Of a stretch of 64,000 nt of DNA, positions 7,467-15,535 are shown piece after piece. The DNA is taken from NCBI RefSeq assembly GCF_004794515.1, contig NZ_SSDF01000055.1:1-64000 (forward strand), given 5' to 3'. The number at the start of each line of letters is the position of its first letter. The first letter of the stretch is position 1. Below the pieces are notes generated by a model that saw only the letters and a list, made by a program, of their open reading frames with translations, had not been told where the DNA came from and did no database searches. Both the position numbers and the translations under genes were made by a program. Source of the stretch: Microbacterium sp. A20. Lineage in GTDB: Bacteria > Actinomycetota > Actinomycetes > Actinomycetales > Microbacteriaceae.

Positions 7467-8438
7467 ATGTTCAGACAGCTCCTCCGCAACAGCGTGCTGC
7501 GACGCATCCTCGCAGCCCTCGGCACGCTCCTCGGCGTCGCCATCTTCGTCTTCCTGATGCTGCGCGCCATCCCCGGCGACCAGATCAGCTCCGGCCTCGG
7601 CACCGAGGCGGCCGCCCTCACTCCCTCCCAGCGCGCGGCCCTCGAGGCCTACTACGGCCTGGACCAGCCGCTCTTCGTGCAGTTCTTCTCGTGGCTCGGC
7701 AACATCTTCACCGGCAACCTCGGCTTCTCGTCCCGGGCGCAGACCAGCGTGCTCGAGCTGACCGCGGCCGCCCTCCCCGTCACGTTCGAGCTCGCGATCT
7801 TCTCGATCGTGATCGCCCTCGCCATCGGCATCCCGCTCGGCATGCTCTCGGCCTCCAAGCCCGACTCGGTCCGCGACGGCTTCGGCCAGGTGGTCGGCCT
7901 CGCCGGTCTCTCGATCCCGGCGTTCCTGCTCGGCACCGCTCTGCTGGCGGTGCTCGCCTCGTCGTTCGGCTTCAACCCCAATGGCCAGGCCTACGCGACG
8001 CTCTTCGAGGACCCGCTGCTCAACCTCCAGCAGATGCTGCTGCCGTCGATCGTGCTCGGCTTCGGCATCGCCGCACCGATCATGCGCACGACCCGCACCG
8101 CGGTGCTCGAGATCCGCGCCAACGACTTCATCCGCACCGCGAAGGCGAAGGGCGTCCCGCCGCGCCGCCTGCAGGTGCGCCACGTGCTCGGCAACGCGCT
8201 CGTGCCGATCGTCACGATGACCGGCCTGCAGTTCGGCTACCTCCTCGGCGGTGCCGTGGTGGTGGAGCAGATCTTCTCGCTCCCCGGCATCGGACGACAG
8301 GTGCTGCTGGGCATCCAGCAGAAGGAGTACGCACTCGTGCAGAGCACCGTCCTCGTGATCGCGCTCGCCTTCGTCATCGTCAACCTGCTCACCGACCTGC
8401 TGTACCGGGTCATCGATCCTCGGGTGCGTGCCGCATGA
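7467..8438 (+). CDS. ABC importer permease, DppB type
   Basis: Inner permease subunit, 323 residues, with about six transmembrane segments. The N-terminal helix RILAALGTLLGVAIFVFLMLRAIPGD is typical of DppB/OppB. The cytoplasmic EAA loop is around RTAVLEIRANDFIRTAKAKG. The C-terminal QKEYALVQSTVLVIALAFV segment is also characteristic. It pairs with the next permease, whose ATG overlaps this stop (ATGA). No strong ribosome site precedes its ATG. Its substrate depends on the binding protein. Confidence 0.9.
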   Translation: MFRQLLRNSVLRRILAALGTLLGVAIFVFLMLRAIPGDQISSGLGTEAAALTPSQRAALEAYYGLDQPLFVQFFSWLGNIFTGNLGFSSRAQTSVLELTAAALPVTFELAIFSIVIALAIGIPLGMLSASKPDSVRDGFGQVVGLAGLSIPAFLLGTALLAVLASSFGFNPNGQAYATLFEDPLLNLQQMLLPSIVLGFGIAAPIMRTTRTAVLEIRANDFIRTAKAKGVPPRRLQVRHVLGNALVPIVTMTGLQFGYLLGGAVVVEQIFSLPGIGRQVLLGIQQKEYALVQSTVLVIALAFVIVNLLTDLLYRVIDPRVRAA

Positions 8439-9322
8439 CCGACATCTCTCAGACCTCGGCCCTCGCCCCCGGCGGCGGGCGCACCATGGAGCGCGTGCGC
8501 CTCCTGTTGCGCAGCCGCAGCGGGCTCACCGGCCTCATCATCGTCGTGCTGCTCGCGGTGCTGAGCCTCGTCTCGGCGTTCGGGCTGCTGCCGTTCGATC
8601 CGCTCGCCCAGGACCCGCCGTCCCGCCTGCAGCCGCCGTCGGCCGTGCACTGGTTCGGCACCGATCAGTTCGGTCGCGACGTGTTCTCCCGCGTCGCCGC
8701 CGGAGTCGCGAACTCGGCGCTCATCTCGGTCGTCGCCGTCGCCTTCGCCACCGTCGTCGGCACGGTGTGCGGACTCATCGCCGGCTTCTACCGCGGCTTC
8801 TCCGACGGGGCGATCACGGCGGTCACCAACGTCCTGTTCGCCTTCCCGCCGCTGCTGCTCGCCCTGTCGCTGGCCTCGGTGTTCGAGCGCAACTGGTTCA
8901 CCATCGCCGTGGCCATCGCGATCGTCTACGTGCCGATCTTCATCCGCGTGACCCGAGGCCCCGTGCTGTCGCTGCGCGAGGTCGAGTACGTCAAGGCGGC
9001 CAAGAGCACCGGTCAGAGCCGCATGGCGACCATGTTCCGCCATGTGCTGCCCAACATCACGTCGATCATCATCGTGCAGGTCACGCTCTCGCTGTCCTGG
9101 GCCGTGCTCACCGAGGCCTCGCTGAGCTTCCTCGGACTCGGCACCCCGCCGCCCGCGCCCTCGCTCGGGTCGATGATCTTCGAGGCGCGCACACTCGTCA
9201 CGATCGCCCCGTGGACCATGATCGCGCCCGGCGTGATCGTCGTGCTCCTCGTGGTCGGTCTGAACCTGCTCGGCGACGGCCTGCGCGACAGTCTCGACCC
9301 CCGGAACAGAGGAAAGCGATGA
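8435..9322 (+). CDS. ABC importer permease, DppC type
   Basis: Second permease subunit, 295 residues, starting at the ATG that overlaps the previous stop. About six transmembrane segments are present, with the DppC signature HWFGTDQFGRDVFSRV after the first helix and the EAA loop around LREVEYVKAAKSTGQS. LSWAVLTEASLSFLGLG follows. A cytosolic tail of about 25 residues precedes the first helix, as usual for the N-terminal domain of this subfamily. The gene ends by overlapping murQ (ATGA). Confidence 0.9.
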   Translation: MTDISQTSALAPGGGRTMERVRLLLRSRSGLTGLIIVVLLAVLSLVSAFGLLPFDPLAQDPPSRLQPPSAVHWFGTDQFGRDVFSRVAAGVANSALISVVAVAFATVVGTVCGLIAGFYRGFSDGAITAVTNVLFAFPPLLLALSLASVFERNWFTIAVAIAIVYVPIFIRVTRGPVLSLREVEYVKAAKSTGQSRMATMFRHVLPNITSIIIVQVTLSLSWAVLTEASLSFLGLGTPPPAPSLGSMIFEARTLVTIAPWTMIAPGVIVVLLVVGLNLLGDGLRDSLDPRNRGKR

Positions 9323-10224
9323 CGGTGGAAGACCTCGGCGGACTCGCCACGGAGGCCAGCGATCCCCGCTACGCGAAGCTCGACCTGATGAGCGTGGCCG
9401 AACTCGCGCAGACGATGAACGAGGCGGATGCCACGGTACCGGCCGCCGTGCAGCGCGCGCTCGGGCAGATCGTCCCCGCGATCGAGGCCACGGCCGCCCG
9501 CATGGCGCAGGGCGGACGTCTGGTGTACGTCGGTGCAGGAACCCCCGGCCGTATCGGCGTGCTCGACGCCTCGGAATGCCCGCCCACGTTCAGCACCCCG
9601 CCGGAGCTGGTGTTCGCGATCATGGCCGGAGGGCCCGGGGCGATCGTCAGCCCGGTCGAAGGCGCCGAGGACGACGCGGAGGCGGGGGCTGCGGCCATCG
9701 ACGCCGCCGGCATCGGCCCGCTCGACACCGTGATCGGCATCGCCTCCAGCGGCCGCACACCGTATGTGATCGCGGCGGTCCGCCGCGCGCGCGAACTCGG
9801 AGCGCTCAGCATCGGCCTCTCCTGCAACGTCGGCACCGCCCTCAGCGCGGCGGCGGAGCACGGCATCGAGGTCGAGGTCGGTCCCGAGGTGCTCTCCGGC
9901 TCCACGCGGCTCAAGTCGGGGACCGCGCAGAAGCTCGTGCTGAACATGTTCTCGACCATCTCGATGGTGCGAAACGGCAAGGCCTACGGCAACCTGATGG
10001 TGGATGTGAAGGCCACCAACCACAAGCTGCGCGAGCGGGCGATCCGGATGGTGCAGACCATCGCGGATGTCGATCGCGACGCGGCGGTGGCCGCACTGGA
10101 GACCGCCGCCTACGACGTGAAGCTCGCGTCGATCATGATCCGCCGCGGTGAGGATCTCGCCGCGGCCACCGCACGACTGGACGCGGCCGATGGTCGGCTG
10201 CGCACCGCACTGGAGGAGAACTGA
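9319..10224 (+). CDS. murQ: N-acetylmuramic acid 6-phosphate etherase
   Basis: Cleaves the lactyl ether of MurNAc-6-phosphate to GlcNAc-6-phosphate and D-lactate in peptidoglycan recycling. The 301 residues carry the family signature VGAGTPGRIGVLDASECPP at about 71-89, with the catalytic Glu86. GIASSGRTPYVIAAV forms the SIS fold, and EVLSGSTRLKSGTAQKL and ATNHKLRERA are also typical. The usual Ser-Gly-Arg loop reads Pro-Gly-Arg here. Its ATG overlaps the permease stop, with AGAGGAAA upstream. The following gene, anmK, supplies its substrate. Confidence 0.95.
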   Translation: MTVEDLGGLATEASDPRYAKLDLMSVAELAQTMNEADATVPAAVQRALGQIVPAIEATAARMAQGGRLVYVGAGTPGRIGVLDASECPPTFSTPPELVFAIMAGGPGAIVSPVEGAEDDAEAGAAAIDAAGIGPLDTVIGIASSGRTPYVIAAVRRARELGALSIGLSCNVGTALSAAAEHGIEVEVGPEVLSGSTRLKSGTAQKLVLNMFSTISMVRNGKAYGNLMVDVKATNHKLRERAIRMVQTIADVDRDAAVAALETAAYDVKLASIMIRRGEDLAAATARLDAADGRLRTALEEN

Positions 10225-11414
10225 TGCGCGTCCTCGGACTGATCTCCGGCACCTCGCACGACGGGATCGACGCCGCCGTCGTCGACTTCACGACCAGCGG
10301 CGGCTTCACCGCCCACGGCGTGGACCTGCACGGCACGGTGCTCGCGGCGACGAGCGTGCCCTACGCCCCCGAGCTGCGGGCGCGGCTGATCGCGGCGCTC
10401 CCGCCCGCGCAGACGACCCTCGCCGAGGTGGCCGAGCTCGACACCCTCATCGGGCAGGCGTTCGCCGAGGTCGCCGCCGACATCGCGGCCGAGGTCGGCG
10501 GCGTCGACGCGGTGTGCTCGCACGGCCAGACCGTGTACCACTGGGTCGACGGCGCGCATGCGCTGGGCACCCTGCAGATCGGGCAGCCCGCCTGGATCGC
10601 CGAGAAGGTCGGGGCGCCGGTGGTGTCCGACATCCGCATCCGCGACATCACGGTCGGCGGCCACGGCGCCCCGCTGGTGTCGTTCCTCGACGAGCTGCTG
10701 TTGCGTTCGCGCGCCGGCATCTCGGCGGCCCTGAACCTGGGCGGCATCTCGAACATGACCGTGGTGCGTCAGGACGGCCTCGTCGCCTTTGACATCGGTC
10801 CGGCGAACGCGCTGGTCGACGCGGTCATCGTGGAGCACGGCCTCAACCCGCTCGGCTACGACGACGACGCCGCGATCGCCCGCACCGGACAGGTGGACGA
10901 GGCGCTGCTCGCCGCGCTGCTCGACGACCCGTACTACGCCCTCACCCCGCCCAAGAGCACCGGCAAGGAGCACTTCCACCTCGGCTACGTGCACGAGCAT
11001 CTCGCCGCGCAGGGCCGCGAGATCGCGGTCGCCGACGTCGTGCGCACCCTCACCGAGCTCACCGTCCGCACGGTCGCTCGTGACGTCGAGGCCGCGGGTA
11101 TCGGGTTCCTCGCCGTGTCGGGCGGCGGATGCCGCAATCCGCTGATCCTCGACGGACTGCGCGCCGCGCTGCCCGCGACCGAGGTCGTGCTCGCCGACGA
11201 GCTGGGGGCTGCGGCCGACAGCAAGGAGGCGATCCTCCTCGCCCTCATCGGCTGGTCCACGATGCACGGAGTCCCCGCGATCGTCCCCGGCGGCACCGGT
11301 GCGCGCGAGCCGCGCATCCTCGGCACCATCACCCCGGGCGTCGGTCCGCTGCAGATGCCGGAGCCCGTGGCCGCCATCGACTCCCTCTCGCTCACGGAGG
11401 CCACGGCATCGTGA
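10224..11414 (+). CDS. anmK: Anhydro-N-acetylmuramic acid kinase
   Basis: Opens and phosphorylates 1,6-anhydro-MurNAc with ATP to give MurNAc-6-phosphate, feeding MurQ. The 396-residue sequence shows the AnmK ATP loop (GLISGTSHDGIDAAVV), CSHGQTVYH, the block around SDIRIRDITVGGHGAPL with the catalytic Asp, LNLGGISNMTVV and AFDIGPANALVD. The first base of its ATG is the last base of the murQ stop. Its presence implies that the operon handles anhydro-sugar ends, which come from lytic transglycosylases or Rpf-type enzymes, and not only free MurNAc. Confidence 0.95.
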   Translation: MRVLGLISGTSHDGIDAAVVDFTTSGGFTAHGVDLHGTVLAATSVPYAPELRARLIAALPPAQTTLAEVAELDTLIGQAFAEVAADIAAEVGGVDAVCSHGQTVYHWVDGAHALGTLQIGQPAWIAEKVGAPVVSDIRIRDITVGGHGAPLVSFLDELLLRSRAGISAALNLGGISNMTVVRQDGLVAFDIGPANALVDAVIVEHGLNPLGYDDDAAIARTGQVDEALLAALLDDPYYALTPPKSTGKEHFHLGYVHEHLAAQGREIAVADVVRTLTELTVRTVARDVEAAGIGFLAVSGGGCRNPLILDGLRAALPATEVVLADELGAAADSKEAILLALIGWSTMHGVPAIVPGGTGAREPRILGTITPGVGPLQMPEPVAAIDSLSLTEATAS

Positions 11415-11914
11415 GCCTGCAGGTGCGCCCCGCCACCCCGGACGACCTGTCCGGGGTGCTCGAGGTGTTCCTCTCGTGCTGGCGGGAGAGCTATCGGGGT
11501 GTGCTCCCCGACGTGGCGATCGATGCGATGACCGACGAGCGGGCCGAGGCGCTGTGGCGGCGGGTGCTCGCGGATCCGACGGGCGTCGTGCTCGTCGCCG
11601 AGCGGGACGGTCGGATCATCGGGATCACCCGGTACGCCGCGACGACAGGAGACGACGGCCGGATCGACGGCGCCGTGCACTCTCTGTACGTCTCGCCCCG
11701 TGCCCCCGGCGGAGGGATCGGCGGCGCACTGTTGGCGCAGGCGACGGCAGAGCTGCAGGATGCCGGGGCCGAGGCCGCGACGCTGTGGGTGTTCGCCGCG
11801 AATACGCCGTCGATCGGGTTCTACGAATCGAAGGGCTGGCACGCCGACGGAGCCACCCGCACGCAGCCGGAGTTCGGCGAGCCCGAGCAGCGCATGCGCA
11901 GGGAGTGGACATGA
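11411..11914 (+). CDS. GNAT-family N-acetyltransferase
   Basis: A 167-residue acetyltransferase of the RimI/GNAT fold. The N-terminus is VRPATPDDLSGVLEVF, central strands include VVLVAERDGRIIGITRY, and the acetyl-CoA region is LYVSPRAPGGGIGGALLAQA, a variant of the Q/RxxGxG/A loop. NTPSIGFYESKGW is the usual C-terminal motif. It starts with GTG overlapping the anmK stop (GTGA), so it belongs to the recycling operon. It may modify an amino sugar or a peptide amine released from muropeptides, but that is inference from position. Confidence 0.85.
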   Translation: MSLQVRPATPDDLSGVLEVFLSCWRESYRGVLPDVAIDAMTDERAEALWRRVLADPTGVVLVAERDGRIIGITRYAATTGDDGRIDGAVHSLYVSPRAPGGGIGGALLAQATAELQDAGAEAATLWVFAANTPSIGFYESKGWHADGATRTQPEFGEPEQRMRREWT

Positions 11915-11927
11915 GCGAGGTCTTGAG

Positions 11928-13025
11928 ATGACCGCCACCGCAGCCGTCGCCGCGGTCCTCGCAACGGATGCCGCGCCGCGTGGCGCCGTCGCGGGTGTGG
12001 TCACCGATACCGGGCGCGACATCGCCGCGGACGGCCTGGCCGACCTCGCCGGAACGCCGATGACCACTGCGACCGCGTTCGACATCGCCTCGGTATCGAA
12101 GGTCGCTGCGACCACGACGGCGATCCTGCGGCTGGCCAGCCGCGGCGACCTGGGCTTCGACGACCGCGTCGACCGCTTCATCCGCGGCACGGCCTGCGCA
12201 CCGGGAACGACCGTTCGCCACCTGCTGCAGCACCGCGCAGGGCTCTGGGAGTGGCAGCCGCTCTACCTCGACCGCGCGCACGCCGGCGACCCCGAAGCCG
12301 CAGCCGATGCCATCCCGCTGCGCTACGGCCTCGACGACGGGCGTCACTACTCCGACCTTGGCTTCATGCTCCTCGGCCGCATCGTCGCCGCCGTCATCGG
12401 GATGCCTCTGGACGCGGCCGTCCGCGAACTCGTGACGGCGCCCCTCGGTCTCGACCGCACCGGATACGGGCCGGTATCAGCGCCCGTGGCCTCGTCCGGT
12501 ATCGGTGATTCCGCCGAGCGCCGCATGGTCGCGACCGGCGAGCCGTACCCGATCCTCACCGCCGACCGCGACTTCGCCTGGCGTGAGGAGGAGATCGTCG
12601 GGGCCGTGAACGACGGCAACTGCTTCCACGCGTTCGGCGGCATCTCCGGCCATGCCGGGCTCTTCAGCACCGCCGACGACCTGCTGACCCTCGGCGCCGC
12701 GCTCGCCGCTCCCGAGCGCCATCCCGAGCTGTGGCATCCGGATGCCGTGGCCGACCTGTTCCGCGACGGCCCCGATGCCGGGCAGGCGCTGGGGTGGCGC
12801 AGCGACACGGTCACGGTCGGCGGCCGACCGACCCGGATGCTCTGGCACCCGGGCTTCACGGGCTGTGCGCTGGGATTCGTTCCGGGAACCGGCACCGCCG
12901 CCGTCCTGCTGAGCAACCGCCTGTTCGCCCCCGAACCCGCACCGACCGAGGCGCTGTGGCGCTCGGCGCTCCCCGCACTCCTGGACGACAACGATCTGGA
13001 CGACAACGAAGGAACACCATCATGA
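11928..13025 (+). CDS. Beta-lactamase-fold serine hydrolase in recycling operon
   Basis: A 365-residue member of the class C beta-lactamase/esterase family. The nucleophile motif SxxK is SVSK at residues 55-58 (FDIASVSKVA), the tyrosine motif is HYSDLGFML, and HAGLFSTADDLL is typical. There is no evident signal peptide, so it is probably cytosolic. Homologues with related placement are YbbE near B. subtilis murQRP and YfeW near E. coli murQP, so a D,D-carboxypeptidase or amidohydrolase acting on imported muropeptides is plausible. The ATG at 11928 is 13 bp after the GNAT stop, and the gene overlaps the next one (ATGA). Confidence 0.85.
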   Translation: MTATAAVAAVLATDAAPRGAVAGVVTDTGRDIAADGLADLAGTPMTTATAFDIASVSKVAATTTAILRLASRGDLGFDDRVDRFIRGTACAPGTTVRHLLQHRAGLWEWQPLYLDRAHAGDPEAAADAIPLRYGLDDGRHYSDLGFMLLGRIVAAVIGMPLDAAVRELVTAPLGLDRTGYGPVSAPVASSGIGDSAERRMVATGEPYPILTADRDFAWREEEIVGAVNDGNCFHAFGGISGHAGLFSTADDLLTLGAALAAPERHPELWHPDAVADLFRDGPDAGQALGWRSDTVTVGGRPTRMLWHPGFTGCALGFVPGTGTAAVLLSNRLFAPEPAPTEALWRSALPALLDDNDLDDNEGTPS

Positions 13026-14650
13026 GCACCACCGAGCCCGTGCTGAGCATCAGCGGCCTCGCCGTCGCCTTCCGGACCGGTTCCGAACTGGTCACCGCCA
13101 TCAGCGACATCAGCATCGACGTCGCCGCCGGGGAGACCGTCGCGATCGTGGGCGAGTCGGGGTCGGGCAAGTCGACCACCGCCGCCGCGGTCAACCGACT
13201 GCTGCCGGAGAACGGCGTGATCACCGCCGGCAGCATCCGCTTCGACGGCCGCGAGCTCACCGACCTGCCCGAGAACGCGATGGTCTCCCTGCGCGGCGCC
13301 GGGATCGGCCTCGTGCCGCAGGATCCGATGTCGAACCTCAACCCGCTCATGCGTGTGGGCGAGCAGATCGGCGAGGCGCTCGAGGTGCACGGCCACACGC
13401 ACGGCGATGCCACGAAGGCGCGGGTCGTCGAGCTGCTCGAGATGGTCGGGATCGCGGATGCGGCGCAGCGGGCGCACCAGTACCCGCACGAGTTCTCCGG
13501 CGGCATGCGTCAGCGCGTGCTGATCGCGATGGGCCTGGCCTGCAAGCCGCGCCTGCTGATCGCCGACGAGCCCACCTCCGCCCTCGATGTGACCGTGCAG
13601 CGGCGCATCCTGGACCAGCTCGACACGCTCACCGACGAGCTCGGAACAGCGGTCTTCCTCATCACGCACGACCTGGCCCTCGCCGCCGAGCGCGCGGATC
13701 GCATCGTCGTGATGTTCCGCGGTCACATCGTGGAGGAGGGGACGTCGGCCGAGGTGCTCGGCAACCCGCAGCACGAGTACACGAAGCAGCTGCTCGCCGC
13801 GGCGCCGAGCCTCGCCTCCCGCCGCGACGCACTGCCGCAGCGCGAGGCCGCCACCGGGACGCCGTTCGTCGAGATCCGTGACCTCCGCAAGGAGTTCGCC
13901 CTCCGCGCCCCCAAGGCGGGCGAGCCGCAGACGTTCACCGCGGTCGACGGGGTGAGCTTCGAGATCCGTCGCGGCACGACCGTCTCGATCGTGGGCGAGT
14001 CCGGATCGGGCAAGTCGACCACGGCGAACATGGTGCTCGGGCTCGAGGACGCCACCTCCGGGTCGATCCTGTTCGACGGGCTCGACCTGACCACGCTGCG
14101 CCGCAAGGAGCTGTTCGCCCTGCGCCGACGCGTGCAGCCGGTGTTCCAGAACCCGTACGCCTCACTCGACCCGCGCTACACGGTCGAGCAGTCGATCGCC
14201 GAGCCGCTGCGTGTGCACCGCATCGGCACCGCGGCCACCCGGCACTCGCGTGTGCTCGAACTCCTGGAGCAGGTGGCGCTGCCCGCCGCGATGGCCGAGC
14301 GCCTGCCGCACGAGCTGTCGGGTGGTCAGCGTCAGCGTGTGGCGATCGCCCGGGCGCTCGCGCTCGAACCCGAGCTCGTGGTGCTCGACGAGGCCGTGTC
14401 GGCACTCGACGTTCTGGTGCAGGCGCAGATCCTCGACCTGCTCGCCGACCTGCAGAAGCGCTTGGGGCTGAGCTACCTGTTCATCAGCCACGACCTCGCG
14501 GTCGTGCGGATGATCTCCGACGAGGTGCACGTCATGCAGCGCGGCGTCGTGGTCGAGAGCGGCACCCCCGAGCGCATCTTCGACGACCCGCAGCATCCGT
14601 ACACGCGCGAGCTGCTCGCCGCGATCCCCGGAGCGACGCTCGCGTCCTGA
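13022..14650 (+). CDS. ABC importer ATPase, two fused nucleotide-binding domains
   Basis: A DppD-DppF fusion of 542 residues powering the importer encoded upstream. The first Walker A is GESGSGKS at about 44-51, with signature FSGGMRQRV and Walker B LLIADEPTSALD. A second complete domain begins near residue 280, with Walker A GESGSGKS, signature LSGGQRQRV and Walker B VVLDEAVSALD. The C-terminal DDPQHPYTRELLAAIPG is the oligopeptide-transport tail. It is last in the operon and overlaps the hydrolase stop. Peptide and glutathione importers in actinobacteria often fuse these two subunits. Confidence 0.93.
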   Translation: MSTTEPVLSISGLAVAFRTGSELVTAISDISIDVAAGETVAIVGESGSGKSTTAAAVNRLLPENGVITAGSIRFDGRELTDLPENAMVSLRGAGIGLVPQDPMSNLNPLMRVGEQIGEALEVHGHTHGDATKARVVELLEMVGIADAAQRAHQYPHEFSGGMRQRVLIAMGLACKPRLLIADEPTSALDVTVQRRILDQLDTLTDELGTAVFLITHDLALAAERADRIVVMFRGHIVEEGTSAEVLGNPQHEYTKQLLAAAPSLASRRDALPQREAATGTPFVEIRDLRKEFALRAPKAGEPQTFTAVDGVSFEIRRGTTVSIVGESGSGKSTTANMVLGLEDATSGSILFDGLDLTTLRRKELFALRRRVQPVFQNPYASLDPRYTVEQSIAEPLRVHRIGTAATRHSRVLELLEQVALPAAMAERLPHELSGGQRQRVAIARALALEPELVVLDEAVSALDVLVQAQILDLLADLQKRLGLSYLFISHDLAVVRMISDEVHVMQRGVVVESGTPERIFDDPQHPYTRELLAAIPGATLAS

Positions 14651-14671
14651 CCGGCGGGGTCGCCCGCGCCT

Positions 14672-14756
14672 GTCCACTTGTCGGGAGGATGCGCCGGATC
14701 GGGGGGCGAAAGCCCGTCATTCGTCCGACATCCGTGCGATCTCCCGACATCCGTAC
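14672..14756. repeat. Palindromic intergenic element A (TGTCGGGAG family)
   Basis: Arms TGTCGGGAG (14679-14687) and CTCCCGACA (14741-14749) are separated by 53 nt. The left end GTCCACTTGTCGGGAG matches, inverted and with one difference, the right end of a second element at 56312-56381. It lies between convergent genes and may also end transcription. Confidence 0.6.
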
Positions 14757-14789
14757 CGGAAAACCGGCGCGCGAAGCGGATGCAGGGAC

Positions 14790-14957
14790 TCAGCGGGACT
14801 TGTCGTCCTCGTCCCAGGGACCTTCCCACCAGCCGGCGCGGCCGTCGTCCGAGCCACCGCGTCCGCGCCGTGAGCGCACGAACTGCACGATGAAAACGGT
14901 CAGCGAGCTGAGCAGGATCAGGAAGACCACCAGGAACAGCACGTCGCTCTGATTCAT
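14790..14957 (-). CDS. Small single-pass membrane protein
   Basis: A 55-residue protein starting MNQSDVLFLVVFLILL. Residues 6-26 form one transmembrane helix, followed by a basic stretch (RSRRGRGG) and an acidic, tryptophan-bearing tail (GWWEGPWDEDDKSR). The charge pattern puts the tail in the cytosol. The ATG overlaps the stop of the upstream YdeI-like gene (ATGA), so translation is coupled. Function unknown. Short proteins of this shape are common in Microbacteriaceae. Confidence 0.6.
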   Translation of the reverse strand: MNQSDVLFLVVFLILLSSLTVFIVQFVRSRRGRGGSDDGRAGWWEGPWDEDDKSR

Positions 14958-15532
14958 GGACGCTTCCCCTCTGCGGCATCCGCCACGATCTTCGCGATGC
15001 GGGCCGTCCGGGTCTCCGGGCGCTTGGCCATCGCGATGTGAGTGAGCCCGAACTTCTTGACCGACTTCGGGAACGCGTCCCAGTTCTCGCGCGCGGCGGG
15101 CACCGCGTCGAGCGCGGCCGCGAACTCCTCCGGCTCGATCCCGGCCTCCGGTCCGTCGAGCAGGGTCCACGAGCCGTTCGCCTTCGCGATCTCGAGCACG
15201 CGGATGCCGGCGGGAGCGAGCGCCCCCTCCGCTTCGAGCTCCGCGATGCGCGCCTTGTTCGTCGCGGCCCATCCGCTGCCGGGGCGGCGCGGAGAGAACC
15301 ACTGTCCGTTGGCGCGGTCGGCGGTCCCGTCATCGAAGACGCGTACCGGGCCGTCGATCCATCCGAAGCAGAGCGCCTGCCGCACGGCATCCTCGTAGCC
15401 GACGCCGTCGGACGAGCCGCGCACACTCAGCAGCCAGACGCCCGCCGTCCGGTCGTGGTTCGCTTCGAGCCAGGCACGCCAGGCCGCGGCATCCGCCGCT
15501 CGGAACCGCTCGCCCTCGTCGAGTGCCCCCAT
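14954..15532 (-). CDS. YdeI/OmpD-associated family protein
   Basis: A 192-residue cytosolic protein with the family pattern: AAAWRAWLEANHDRTAGVWL near the N-terminus, YEDAVRQALCFGWIDG, the PRRPGSGWAATNKARI region, a GALAPAGIRV step and KANGSWTLLD. The C-terminal third (FPKSVKKFGLTHIAMAKRPE) resembles the basic tail of these proteins. The family has been linked to bacteriocin protection, but no enzymatic activity is established. It lies 3 bp downstream of the NagD-like gene and overlaps the small membrane protein gene. Confidence 0.8.
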   Translation of the reverse strand: MGALDEGERFRAADAAAWRAWLEANHDRTAGVWLLSVRGSSDGVGYEDAVRQALCFGWIDGPVRVFDDGTADRANGQWFSPRRPGSGWAATNKARIAELEAEGALAPAGIRVLEIAKANGSWTLLDGPEAGIEPEEFAAALDAVPAARENWDAFPKSVKKFGLTHIAMAKRPETRTARIAKIVADAAEGKRP

Positions 15533-15535
15533 CGG

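Noticed and set aside
5874..8183. A long minus-strand open frame of 769 codons opposite the binding-protein and permease genes
   Set aside because: It is charged, repetitive and lacks any motif, while the opposite strand encodes two recognisable ABC importer subunits. Long antisense frames are expected in GC-rich DNA.
14651..14789. A small RNA or protein gene in the gap after the ABC ATPase
   Set aside because: The gap is largely accounted for by the TGTCGGGAG palindromic element, and short frames there have no ribosome site or promoter hexamer.
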